Positions 15,841 to 22,428 of a stretch of DNA of 39,884 nucleotides are shown one piece after another. The translations under genes were made by a program, and so were the position numbers. The notes beneath the pieces are model-generated. The model ran no database searches. It was given only the letters and a program-made list of their open reading frames with translations, and had not been told where the DNA came from. The number at the start of each line of letters is the position of its first letter. Positions within the stretch are counted from its first letter, which is position 1. The stretch is from an uncultured Candidatus Melainabacteria bacterium (GTDB taxonomy: Bacteria > Cyanobacteriota > Vampirovibrionia > Gastranaerophilales > Gastranaerophilaceae): assembly GCA_934747325.1 (NCBI GenBank), contig CAKVGW010000011.1, positions 1 through 39,884 on the forward strand, written 5' to 3'.

Positions 15841-16635
15841 ATGATTAACAACAAAAAAGTTGTAGTGATTATGCCTGCATACAATGCAGAAAAGACTTTA
15901 GAAAAGACTTATAATGAGATTTATCAAAATTTCGTCGACGAGATTATTCTTGTCGACGATTTCTCTTCTGATGAAACAAAGGAAGTTGCAAAAAGACTTA
16001 ATATCACAACAATTGTTCATGAAAAAAATAAAGGTTATGGAGCAAATCAAAAATCTTGTTATCGCGCAGCATTAAAAGCCGGTGCTGACATTGTTATTAT
16101 GCTCCATCCGGATTATCAATACACACCAAAATTAGTGCCTGCTATGGCATCAATGATGGCATTTGATGAATATAATGCTGTTATTGCATCAAGAATGCTC
16201 GGACATTCTGCCTTGAAAGGCGGTATGCCTTTGTACAAATACATTTCAAACAGATTTTTAACTGAATTTGAAAATTTAGTTATTGGTGAAAAATTGTCCG
16301 AATATCACACAGGTTTTAGAGGTTTTTCGAAAGAAATTTTAGAAAAACTTCCATTAGAAGATTGTAGTGATGATTTTATTTTCGATAATGAAATGCTTGC
16401 GCTGATTCTGTACAATGGATATAAAATCGGTGAAATATCTTGCCCTACAAAATATTTTGCAGAGGCTTCGTCTATTAATTTTATTCGTTCGTGTAAATAT
16501 GGTTTGGAAGTTTTGAAAGTCAGTATTTTGTACAGACTTGCTAAAATAGGTTTACCTATAAAACTTTTCAATAAAGGTGGTCAGGCTTTAGATACAAAAA
16601 AAGAATTGGTTTATTATTTTAAAAAAGAGAATTAA
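15841..16635 (+). CDS. Family 2 glycosyltransferase
   Basis: A 264-aa GT-A-fold enzyme resembling polyprenyl-phosphate sugar transferases (dolichol-phosphate mannosyltransferase-like). It shows VVIMPAYNAEKTL at residues 8-20, the nucleotide-sugar motif EIILVDDFSSDET near 35-47, MLHPDYQYTP near 85 (a DxD-like H-P-D-Y) and YHTGFRGFS near 160. No C-terminal membrane helices are visible, so it acts at the cytosolic face or as a soluble enzyme. Sugar and acceptor are unknown. It sits 14 nt behind hpf and 4 nt ahead of rdgB; its ribosome site (AGG) is weak, suggesting translation coupled to hpf. Confidence 0.88.
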   Translation: MINNKKVVVIMPAYNAEKTLEKTYNEIYQNFVDEIILVDDFSSDETKEVAKRLNITTIVHEKNKGYGANQKSCYRAALKAGADIVIMLHPDYQYTPKLVPAMASMMAFDEYNAVIASRMLGHSALKGGMPLYKYISNRFLTEFENLVIGEKLSEYHTGFRGFSKEILEKLPLEDCSDDFIFDNEMLALILYNGYKIGEISCPTKYFAEASSINFIRSCKYGLEVLKVSILYRLAKIGLPIKLFNKGGQALDTKKELVYYFKKEN

Positions 16636-16639
16636 AAGT

Positions 16640-17206
16640 ATGAAAATAGTTTTAGCATCATCAAATGCACACAAGGTTAAAGAGATTAATGAAATAGTTG
16701 CAGGAAGCGGTTTGGAGTTTATTTTACCACCTGATGGTTTTGACCCGATTGAAGATGGCAAAACGTTTGAAGAAAATTCTTTAATAAAAGCAAAAGCAGC
16801 TTGGGAACTTACTAAAACTTGGACTTTAGCGGACGATTCAGGACTTTGCATAGATGCTCTTGGTGGTGCGCCTGGGATTTATTCAGCAAGATACGCTGAA
16901 ACTCCTGTAAAAAGAATTGAAAGAGTCTTAAAAGAAATGGAAGATAAGACCGATAGAAACGCGCATTTTGCTTGCTGCATGACTCTCATTAATCCTAATG
17001 GAGAAATAGAATTTTCAACAACAGGCATTTGCGAAGGCTCAATCACAACGGAGGCAAGAGGAAGTAATGGTTTTGGATATGACCCGATATTTCTAGTCAA
17101 GGGTGATACAAGGACGATTGCAGAGCTAAGTGAAGAGGAAAAAAATCAAATTTCGCATCGTTCAATTGCGTTGAGAAAAGTTGTTGAGTATTTAAAAAAG
17201 GATTAA
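16640..17206 (+). CDS. rdgB: XTP/dITP pyrophosphatase (house-cleaning NTPase)
   Basis: Hydrolyses ITP, XTP and their deoxy forms to monophosphates so they are not built into DNA or RNA. The 188-aa protein has ASSNAHKVKEI at the N-terminus, LADDSGLCIDALGGAPGIYS near 68, GSNGFGYDPIF near 150 and SHRSIALRKV near 170, all RdgB/HAM1 signatures. It starts 4 nt after the glycosyltransferase stop and is the last gene of the hpf operon; a strong hairpin terminator follows at 17224. Confidence 0.95.
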   Translation: MKIVLASSNAHKVKEINEIVAGSGLEFILPPDGFDPIEDGKTFEENSLIKAKAAWELTKTWTLADDSGLCIDALGGAPGIYSARYAETPVKRIERVLKEMEDKTDRNAHFACCMTLINPNGEIEFSTTGICEGSITTEARGSNGFGYDPIFLVKGDTRTIAELSEEEKNQISHRSIALRKVVEYLKKD

Positions 17207-17223
17207 TAATAGAAACTAATAAA

Positions 17224-17259
17224 AAGTTGGATTGTTTTTAACAACAATCCAACTTTTTT
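17224..17259 (+). terminator. Rho-independent terminator of the hpf operon
   Basis: AAGTTGGATTGTT, short loop, AACAATCCAACTT, then a T-run. The run of A before the 5' arm makes it usable from the opposite strand as well, and the next gene converges from 17275. Confidence 0.85.
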
Positions 17260-17274
17260 CATTTTTTCATATAA

Positions 17275-18075
17275 TTAATAATTAATTTTATATCCGTCAG
17301 CAACTACGCGTCCTGCACAACCAATTCCTCGCAGTCCTTCTTCGCTTCCTTTACTTGCATTGTTGCAAGCCGCTACGGAAGCTTCATCCCAACGTCCGTG
17401 CTGTGGTTCTACACGAGCAACATCTTTGCTGCCACTTGGATAAAGAGTACCATTCTCACCTAATTCAAACCAAAAAATGTCACGCCCTAAAGTATTTGGA
17501 GAATCTTTTCCGTTTACGTCAATAACTATATCAGCTGCGTTTGTATAGTATGTACAACCTTCTGCAATAGCGGCAGCTTTTTGGGTTGCGATTTCTTCGT
17601 CTGTGTGTTTGTAGGTTCTTATATGGATAGCTACGCCATCATTTGTTTTAAGTGTAAACATTTGTCCACTACCACCAAAACGCTGACCGCTAGCACTACA
17701 AGCATTTTTATTTGTACCACCGCTTGCTGACATGGCGCAAATTTGATTTGTTCCATAAAAATCATTGTCGCTGTCTTCATATCCGCTTAATCTTAAGTAT
17801 TGTCCGATACGTTCGGCAAACAAGGCTTTGTTACCTTCTGTTGCATTGATTTTGTCTTCAGACCACATATTTGTACCATATAAATTATCTGCACCTTCTT
17901 GTGCAATGGCGTTAGTGAATGCATTTTCCAAATTTAAAACTGCAGAGGACAATTTTGCTGCGTTTGCTTTGTTTTTTGTGCTTGTAATTAAAGCAGGAAC
18001 GGTAAGTGCTGAAACAACTCCGACAATACCTAGAGTTATCAATATTTCAGCTAATGTAAAGCCTTGTTTTTTCAT
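17275..18075 (-). CDS. Prepilin-type (type IV pilin/pseudopilin-like) protein
   Basis: A 266-aa protein with a class III signal peptide: MKKQG cleaved before F, then FTLAEILITLGIVGVVSALT with Glu at mature position 5, required for pilin assembly. The N-terminal helix is followed by a globular domain with four or more cysteines (NACSASG, EGCTYY, AACNN, IGCAG) that may form disulfides, and a domain with IRTYK and DVNGKDSPNTLGRDIFWFEL. Such proteins are processed by the PilD peptidase and assembled into type IV or type II secretion-like pili. No pilus assembly genes are nearby. GGAGAG precedes the ATG. Confidence 0.85.
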   Translation of the reverse strand: MKKQGFTLAEILITLGIVGVVSALTVPALITSTKNKANAAKLSSAVLNLENAFTNAIAQEGADNLYGTNMWSEDKINATEGNKALFAERIGQYLRLSGYEDSDNDFYGTNQICAMSASGGTNKNACSASGQRFGGSGQMFTLKTNDGVAIHIRTYKHTDEEIATQKAAAIAEGCTYYTNAADIVIDVNGKDSPNTLGRDIFWFELGENGTLYPSGSKDVARVEPQHGRWDEASVAACNNASKGSEEGLRGIGCAGRVVADGYKINY

Positions 18076-18237
18076 GCAAACTCTCCTAGTAATTAAATAC
18101 TTTTTATATAATTATATTAGCATGTTGCAACAGGTTTGTATAGAGTATTAATTTAAGACCAAAAAATTTCAACTTTCACATAACAAGGTTTTTGAGAAAT
18201 TGAATAACAGAATTCTACAATTTGTTTAATCAATTTG

Positions 18238-19608
18238 TTAAGCATTATTCACCTCCACAGGATGTCTATGTTTTGTTACTAATTTATCAGCAGTATTTCC
18301 GATTTTACTTAATCCGATTGAAGCGAGCGAACCGTATATCATACCTTGAACTCCTGAAAATAACATTGCAGTTAGTGCCATAGAAGTTCCAAGTCCGGCA
18401 ATTGCTGGGAAAGCAACGGTTAAAGAACGTGAAATACGTTCATCCTTATTGTCAGCAGTTCCAATCGCAATACCACTCATGCCAAGACCAAATAAAGCGG
18501 TCAAGATATCAGTAGGTGCGCCACCTAATACCAAATCACGTTTTTTGTCAAAGTATTCGACACATTCACTATGATTTGCTTTTCGTAATTTCTTATTAGC
18601 TTTGGCTAAATTCTTTTCTAACAAAGCTTTTTCTTCTTTAGAAACATGCGGTTCTAAGATTTCTAAGATTTCGTGATAAGTGCCTTTTTGAGCTTTGCCA
18701 TCACCCATAATTTTATCTACAACTTTAATTCCATTTTGTTCAAGTTTATTTCTTTCGGGCATAAGCATATCTTCAGCCCAAAAAGTCATATTTTTTTGGA
18801 AGGTTTCTTTTCGTTTTCCTTTGCCATGCCACATATCGCTAAAATATGTTTTTGTTTTGGTGTAAAAATCTTTTTCCAAATTTGACATCACTTTTTCTTG
18901 ATTATCAAGACGTGAAGCTGTTTGTTTTTTTCCAAAGTATTCACTTGCAGATTTTATTTCATTTAATTTTGTTTCAAGTTTTTTTTGTTCGGAAACAGGA
19001 AGTTTGTCTTTATATAATTTGATTAAACCATTTAATTCGTCCAGTTTTTTATTTGCACTGTTATATTTGCTAAAAACGGTATGTTTGCCTAATGAATCAA
19101 ACCATTTAGTTATAGTATTATGTGGTTTTGTCATAACATTTTTAATGCCTTTAGTTTCAGTGCAAAGTTTCTTGAAACCGATGTCTTTCCAGCCGTTCAT
19201 CGTATTTGTGAATTGCAAAAAGTCTGCAACTTTGCCTAAAGTTTTTTCGCTCGCTTTATAAAATTTGGTTTTGACAAAATTACCTTTGTTTTTTTCTAAT
19301 TTAGCGTTGGCTTCTGATGACATGGTTTTCATCTTATTAACCAATTTCCCTGAAAATTTAGGGTTTAAAAGTGCAACCAAACCTGTCAAAACAAGTACGG
19401 TACTACCTACTGTAATAGCAGTTTTATTGGATTTTTTCTTTTCTTCATCCTCGGGTTGTTTGACAAAAGTATCGACCGTATTGTTAATAGCGTTTTCTAC
19501 GGTGTTAATAGGTTTTGCTAAAATTGGAGCAGGAGTCGGAGTTTCTCGGAAATTTATTTGAGAATAATTTGGATTGCTTATGAAACTGTAATGATTTTGA
19601 ATCGCCAC
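18238..19608 (-). CDS. Tagged multi-helix membrane protein of unknown function
   Basis: A 456-aa protein starting at a GTG codon with GAAGGT upstream. The tag-like segment INFRE (about residues 18-22) follows the N-terminus MAIQNHYSFISNPNY. A Pro-rich linker leads to a transmembrane helix (about 64-83). A long Lys/Glu/Leu-rich, probably coiled-coil, stretch runs from about 90 to 350. The C-terminus has Gly/Ala-rich helices (TALFGLGMSGIAIG and a longer pair near 400-440). No enzyme motif is seen. A likely topology is an anchored helical rod with membrane segments at both ends. A CTTTTACATGTCTTAACA element lies 74-91 nt upstream. Confidence 0.65.
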   Translation of the reverse strand: MAIQNHYSFISNPNYSQINFRETPTPAPILAKPINTVENAINNTVDTFVKQPEDEEKKKSNKTAITVGSTVLVLTGLVALLNPKFSGKLVNKMKTMSSEANAKLEKNKGNFVKTKFYKASEKTLGKVADFLQFTNTMNGWKDIGFKKLCTETKGIKNVMTKPHNTITKWFDSLGKHTVFSKYNSANKKLDELNGLIKLYKDKLPVSEQKKLETKLNEIKSASEYFGKKQTASRLDNQEKVMSNLEKDFYTKTKTYFSDMWHGKGKRKETFQKNMTFWAEDMLMPERNKLEQNGIKVVDKIMGDGKAQKGTYHEILEILEPHVSKEEKALLEKNLAKANKKLRKANHSECVEYFDKKRDLVLGGAPTDILTALFGLGMSGIAIGTADNKDERISRSLTVAFPAIAGLGTSMALTAMLFSGVQGMIYGSLASIGLSKIGNTADKLVTKHRHPVEVNNA

Positions 19609-19681
19609 AATATTACCTTCTAAACCTGCTACATTTATATAAAGTATAAAAATAACAAAAAATTGCTCTTTCTGCTTAGTT

Positions 19682-19699
19682 TGTTAAGACATGTAAAAG
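19682..19699 (-). promoter_or_regulatory. CTTTTACATGTCTTAACA upstream motif
   Basis: It reads CTTTTACATGTCTTAACA toward the gene at 19608. This matches the 10159-10175 element apart from one extra T and one substitution, at nearly the same distance from the start codon. Both downstream genes encode tagged proteins. Confidence 0.4.
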
Positions 19700-19711
19700 A
19701 CTTGCTATGTT

Positions 19712-19730
19712 GTTGGGCTGAAAGCCCAAC
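19712..19730. repeat. REP-like palindrome
   Basis: GTTGGGCT-gaa-AGCCCAAC, the core of the palindrome at 3171-3207, with eight perfectly paired bases. Confidence 0.75.
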
Positions 19731-19813
19731 CTACTACCGCCCTTGTTAGGGAGGTCGCAGTTGTTAGCGAAGCTATGCTGAGCTTTACAAATGCGGGTGG
19801 GTATTAATCATGT

Positions 19814-19819
19814 TATAAT
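19814..19819 (+). promoter_or_regulatory. -10 element, leaderless start of comF
   Basis: Perfect TATAAT ending 7 nt before the preferred ATG at 19827, with no Shine-Dalgarno between. Transcription would begin at or next to the start codon. Confidence 0.45.
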
Positions 19820-19826
19820 AGTTTTC

Positions 19827-20471
19827 ATGAAAAAATTCCTACTTTCTCTTTTAGATTTAATTTACAGAAAAAAATGTTATTTCTGCTCGTCTTCTAAATA
19901 TTCGTCAAAAATGTGTCCGAAATGTTACGATTCATTGTCATTCAACGATATCAGGGCGGAGCGAATAATAGAGGGTGTAAATATTTTTTGTGTTGGAAGC
20001 TATGACAAGAATTTGCAAAAGCTGATTAGAGGTCTAAAATATCATAAGCAGAGAGAATTGGCATATTATTTAGCAAAATTTATGTATGAATATTGGGAAA
20101 AATTAGAAGATAAACGTGATTTCCAAGTGGTTGCCGTTCCTTTACACTTAAATCGTATGAAAAAACGAAAATACAATCATATGGAACTTGTAGCAGAAGA
20201 ATTTTGCAAAATGGGGAATTTGACACCAAATTTCGAATTGATAAAGAGGGTCAAAGATACAAAACCTCAATACAAGCTTACACGCAAGGAAAGACTTGCG
20301 AATTTGCATGAAGCGTTTGAAATTGATACTTCAAAAGATTTAAAGAAACCCGTTTTGATTTTGGATGATATTTGTACAACGGGTGCTACGTTTGAAGAAA
20401 TGATAAAGATTTTGAAAAAACATGGAATAAATGAGGTTGTTTGTATGGCATCTTCGTCACCGATATGTTAA
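19827..20471 (+). CDS. ComF-family phosphoribosyltransferase-like protein
   Basis: A 214-aa ComF-type protein: an N-terminal four-Cys zinc finger (CYFC near 14-17, CPKC near 28-31) and a C-terminal PRTase domain with the PRPP loop VLILDDICTTGATFEE near residue 180. ComF acts in DNA uptake in competent bacteria, though homologues are widespread and the PRTase substrate is unknown. I prefer the ATG at 19827, matching the family start (LLDLIYRKKCYFC), over the in-frame ATG at 19791. A TATAAT 7 nt before 19827 would make 19791 untranscribed. Confidence 0.88.
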   Translation: MKKFLLSLLDLIYRKKCYFCSSSKYSSKMCPKCYDSLSFNDIRAERIIEGVNIFCVGSYDKNLQKLIRGLKYHKQRELAYYLAKFMYEYWEKLEDKRDFQVVAVPLHLNRMKKRKYNHMELVAEEFCKMGNLTPNFELIKRVKDTKPQYKLTRKERLANLHEAFEIDTSKDLKKPVLILDDICTTGATFEEMIKILKKHGINEVVCMASSSPIC

Positions 20472-20490
20472 AATAAGGGTGGTGAAGCAT

Positions 20491-20620
20491 ACACCTCACT
20501 CTAGCAATCTAATGTAGGTTGGGCTTTCAGCCCAACAATAACTAAAAACAAAAGCTTTATAATAATTGAACGACTTTAAGTCATTCCCTCGCCTTACAGG
20601 AGAGGGCTAGGGTGAGGTGT
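20491..20620. mobile_element. Small MITE-like element with inverted ends
   Basis: Ends ACACCTCACTCTAGC (20491-20505) and GCTAGGGTGAGGTGT (20606-20620) are inverted copies with one mismatch. The 130-bp interior contains a GTTGGGCT palindrome at 20518-20536 and CCCTCGCCTTACAGGAGAGGG. The GAGAGGGyTAGGGTGAGGTGT end is shared with the larger element at 22115-22323. No coding capacity. Confidence 0.55.
20518..20536. repeat. REP-like palindrome (inverted orientation)
   Basis: GTTGGGCT-ttc-AGCCCAAC, the reverse-complement orientation of the copies at 3171 and 19712, nested in the MITE-like element. Confidence 0.7.
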
Positions 20621-20657
20621 TGATGTCTACCCAGAAATGTTAAAAACAAGGAGAGCA

Positions 20658-21737
20658 ATGTTTAATAAGAAACCAAAAACAAACATGGAATTAGAAATCG
20701 CTGAACAAGCCAAAATTGTTCCTTACATCCTGATGAAATACATTAACTCTGAAACAGGTGAATTGAAGCTGGATTTACCACAAAATATTACAAAAATTGT
20801 TCTTGTTGCGAGTGGTTCTTCTTATCATTGCGCAAGATTTGCTGTCGATTTGTTGGAAAAATTTTCTAAGATAGAATCGCGTGCAATTTATTCTAGCGAA
20901 TTTTTGCTAAAAAATGTTATTCCGCATGATAAAAATACGCTTTATATTTTTATCACTCAATCCGGCGAAACAAGTGATACGCTTAAATCTGTGGAAAAAG
21001 TTAAATCGCTTTCAAACTTGCCGACACTTTGTATTACAAACAATGAAGACTCAACAATTTGGAAAATGTGTGATTACAAAGTTGCTTGCTATGCGGGCGT
21101 TGAACAAGGTATTGCGGCGACAAAATCGTTTACATCGCAAATGCTTTGCTTAATTTTGATTTCGCTCAAACTTGTAGAAAATGTTCATGGGGTTGATGCT
21201 ATAAACGAATACAAAAAATCATTGTTCAGCCTTCCGATTATTATTGAAAAAGCACTTGCAAGGCGCGATGATATAAAAGAACTTGCGCAGTTTTTGTCAA
21301 AAGAAAATCTTATTGTAATAACGGCGGACGGAATTTCGTATTCTTTAGCGAAAGAAGCTTGTTTGAAGATTAAAGAAACTTCTTACAAAAATATAAGCGC
21401 AGCTATTTTGGGTGAATTTATGCACGGGCATGTTGCTGTGTTTAATAATAAAGGTGCATTAATTTATATTGCAGTCGATGAAATTTCAAAACGTTCCGTT
21501 TCAAATCTTCAAAAAATTAAAGCCGATTATAATCCAAAACTTGTTATTATCGGTCCTTGTTCTGACGAAATTAAGCCTGATTATAATATAAATATTATTT
21601 GTGAAAATGAAATTCAACAAATGTTTGCGGATGTTTTGATTTGTCAGCAATTGGCTTTGGAAATAGCTTTAAAATTAAAACGTAATGTTGACCACCCACG
21701 CGGATTGCATAAAGTTGTTGTGGATAAAAATGTCTGA
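20658..21737 (+). CDS. SIS-domain sugar-phosphate isomerase (GlmS isomerase-like, no glutaminase)
   Basis: A 359-aa protein made of two SIS domains in the arrangement of the isomerase half of glucosamine-6-phosphate synthase. Visible are LVASGSSYHCARFA (about 54-67), FITQSGETSDTL (near 99-110), GVEQGIAATKSFTSQM (near 145-160), LGEFMHGH near 255 and the C-terminal DHPRGLHKVV matching GlmS DxPRxLAKSVT. The N-terminal glutaminase domain of GlmS is missing, so it must use ammonia or work as a deaminase/isomerase (AgaS or FrlB-like). AAGGAG sits 4 nt before the ATG at 20658; another in-frame ATG at 20637 has no ribosome site. Confidence 0.85.
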   Translation: MFNKKPKTNMELEIAEQAKIVPYILMKYINSETGELKLDLPQNITKIVLVASGSSYHCARFAVDLLEKFSKIESRAIYSSEFLLKNVIPHDKNTLYIFITQSGETSDTLKSVEKVKSLSNLPTLCITNNEDSTIWKMCDYKVACYAGVEQGIAATKSFTSQMLCLILISLKLVENVHGVDAINEYKKSLFSLPIIIEKALARRDDIKELAQFLSKENLIVITADGISYSLAKEACLKIKETSYKNISAAILGEFMHGHVAVFNNKGALIYIAVDEISKRSVSNLQKIKADYNPKLVIIGPCSDEIKPDYNINIICENEIQQMFADVLICQQLALEIALKLKRNVDHPRGLHKVVVDKNV

Positions 21738-21758
21738 GGGTGTTATTAACTCAAAAAT

Positions 21759-22001
21759 TTATCCTTCTCCGACTTCTTTTTTCTGATATCTTGCAGCTCT
21801 TGCGTTAATCGCATAACAAGTAGAACAAAGCTTTTGCGAAAGCATAAACATGTTGCGTTGAATGTTTGCAACATCGTTCATAGCTTCAAGCATTTTTTCC
21901 GGATTAACCATTGATTCCATAGCTTCGTGGTTATCAACTTTTTCGTCTGCATATTTTTTTACGAGTAGTTTGTCGATGTAATCTCTTGCGCCTATTGCCA
22001 T
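21759..22001 (-). CDS. Small hypothetical protein, helical
   Basis: An 80-aa protein, MAIGARDYIDKLLVKKYADE..., probably all alpha-helical, with a Met-rich middle (MLEAMNDVANIQRNMFMLSQK) and a single C-S-T-C motif near residue 60. Family unknown. AGGAG precedes the ATG by 8 nt. It converges on the SIS isomerase with a 21-nt gap and is otherwise isolated. Disulfide or metal binding by the C-x-x-C is possible but unproven. Confidence 0.6.
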   Translation of the reverse strand: MAIGARDYIDKLLVKKYADEKVDNHEAMESMVNPEKMLEAMNDVANIQRNMFMLSQKLCSTCYAINARAARYQKKEVGEG

Positions 22002-22114
22002 AATTTAAACTCCTAATTCCTTAATTATTCCCTATATATTAATAAAGTATTTTTCGAGCCAAAAATTGACTGATTTTGAGCTAATGTTAAGTTTTTGTTA
22101 CATGTTTAAGCAGT

Positions 22115-22323
22115 ACCCTTGCGGGTTTTCACCTCACCCTAACCCTGTCTTGGATTCTTCGGGCGAGCATAACTTTCCAATAACACCTCACCCTTTCCCT
22201 CTCTGTTACTCCCGTGACATCTCTCCCATTAAATGGATGCTGCGGGAGAGAATAAAGTTTAAAAAATAATCTAACCCTCTCCTTACAGGAGAGGGTTAGG
22301 GTGAGGTGTTGTCCCGCAAGGGT
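22115..22323. mobile_element. MITE-like element with 32-bp terminal inverted repeats
   Basis: The 32-bp ends at 22115-22146 and 22292-22323 are inverted copies, differing at four central positions by eye. The outermost bases are ACCCTTGCGGG and CCCGCAAGGGT. The 209-bp unit has no plausible gene. No clear target-site duplication is visible. Its GAGGGTTAGGGTGAGGTGTTG end is shared with the 20491-20620 element. Confidence 0.65.
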
Positions 22324-22345
22324 CAATGTAAAACGCAAAAGAAAA

Positions 22346-22376
22346 GCCGAAGCTTGTGGCTTCGGCAATTTTTTCA
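22346..22376 (-). terminator. Bidirectional hairpin terminator of the 815-aa gene
   Basis: GCCGAAGC, 5-nt loop, GCTTCGGC with T-rich sequence on both sides. On the minus strand it follows the stop codon of 22429-24876 by about 50 nt. Confidence 0.7.
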
Positions 22377-22428
22377 TCATACCAAATCTTACATCTAATT
22401 TATTTCCGTGGTGCGCAAAGCGCACTGA

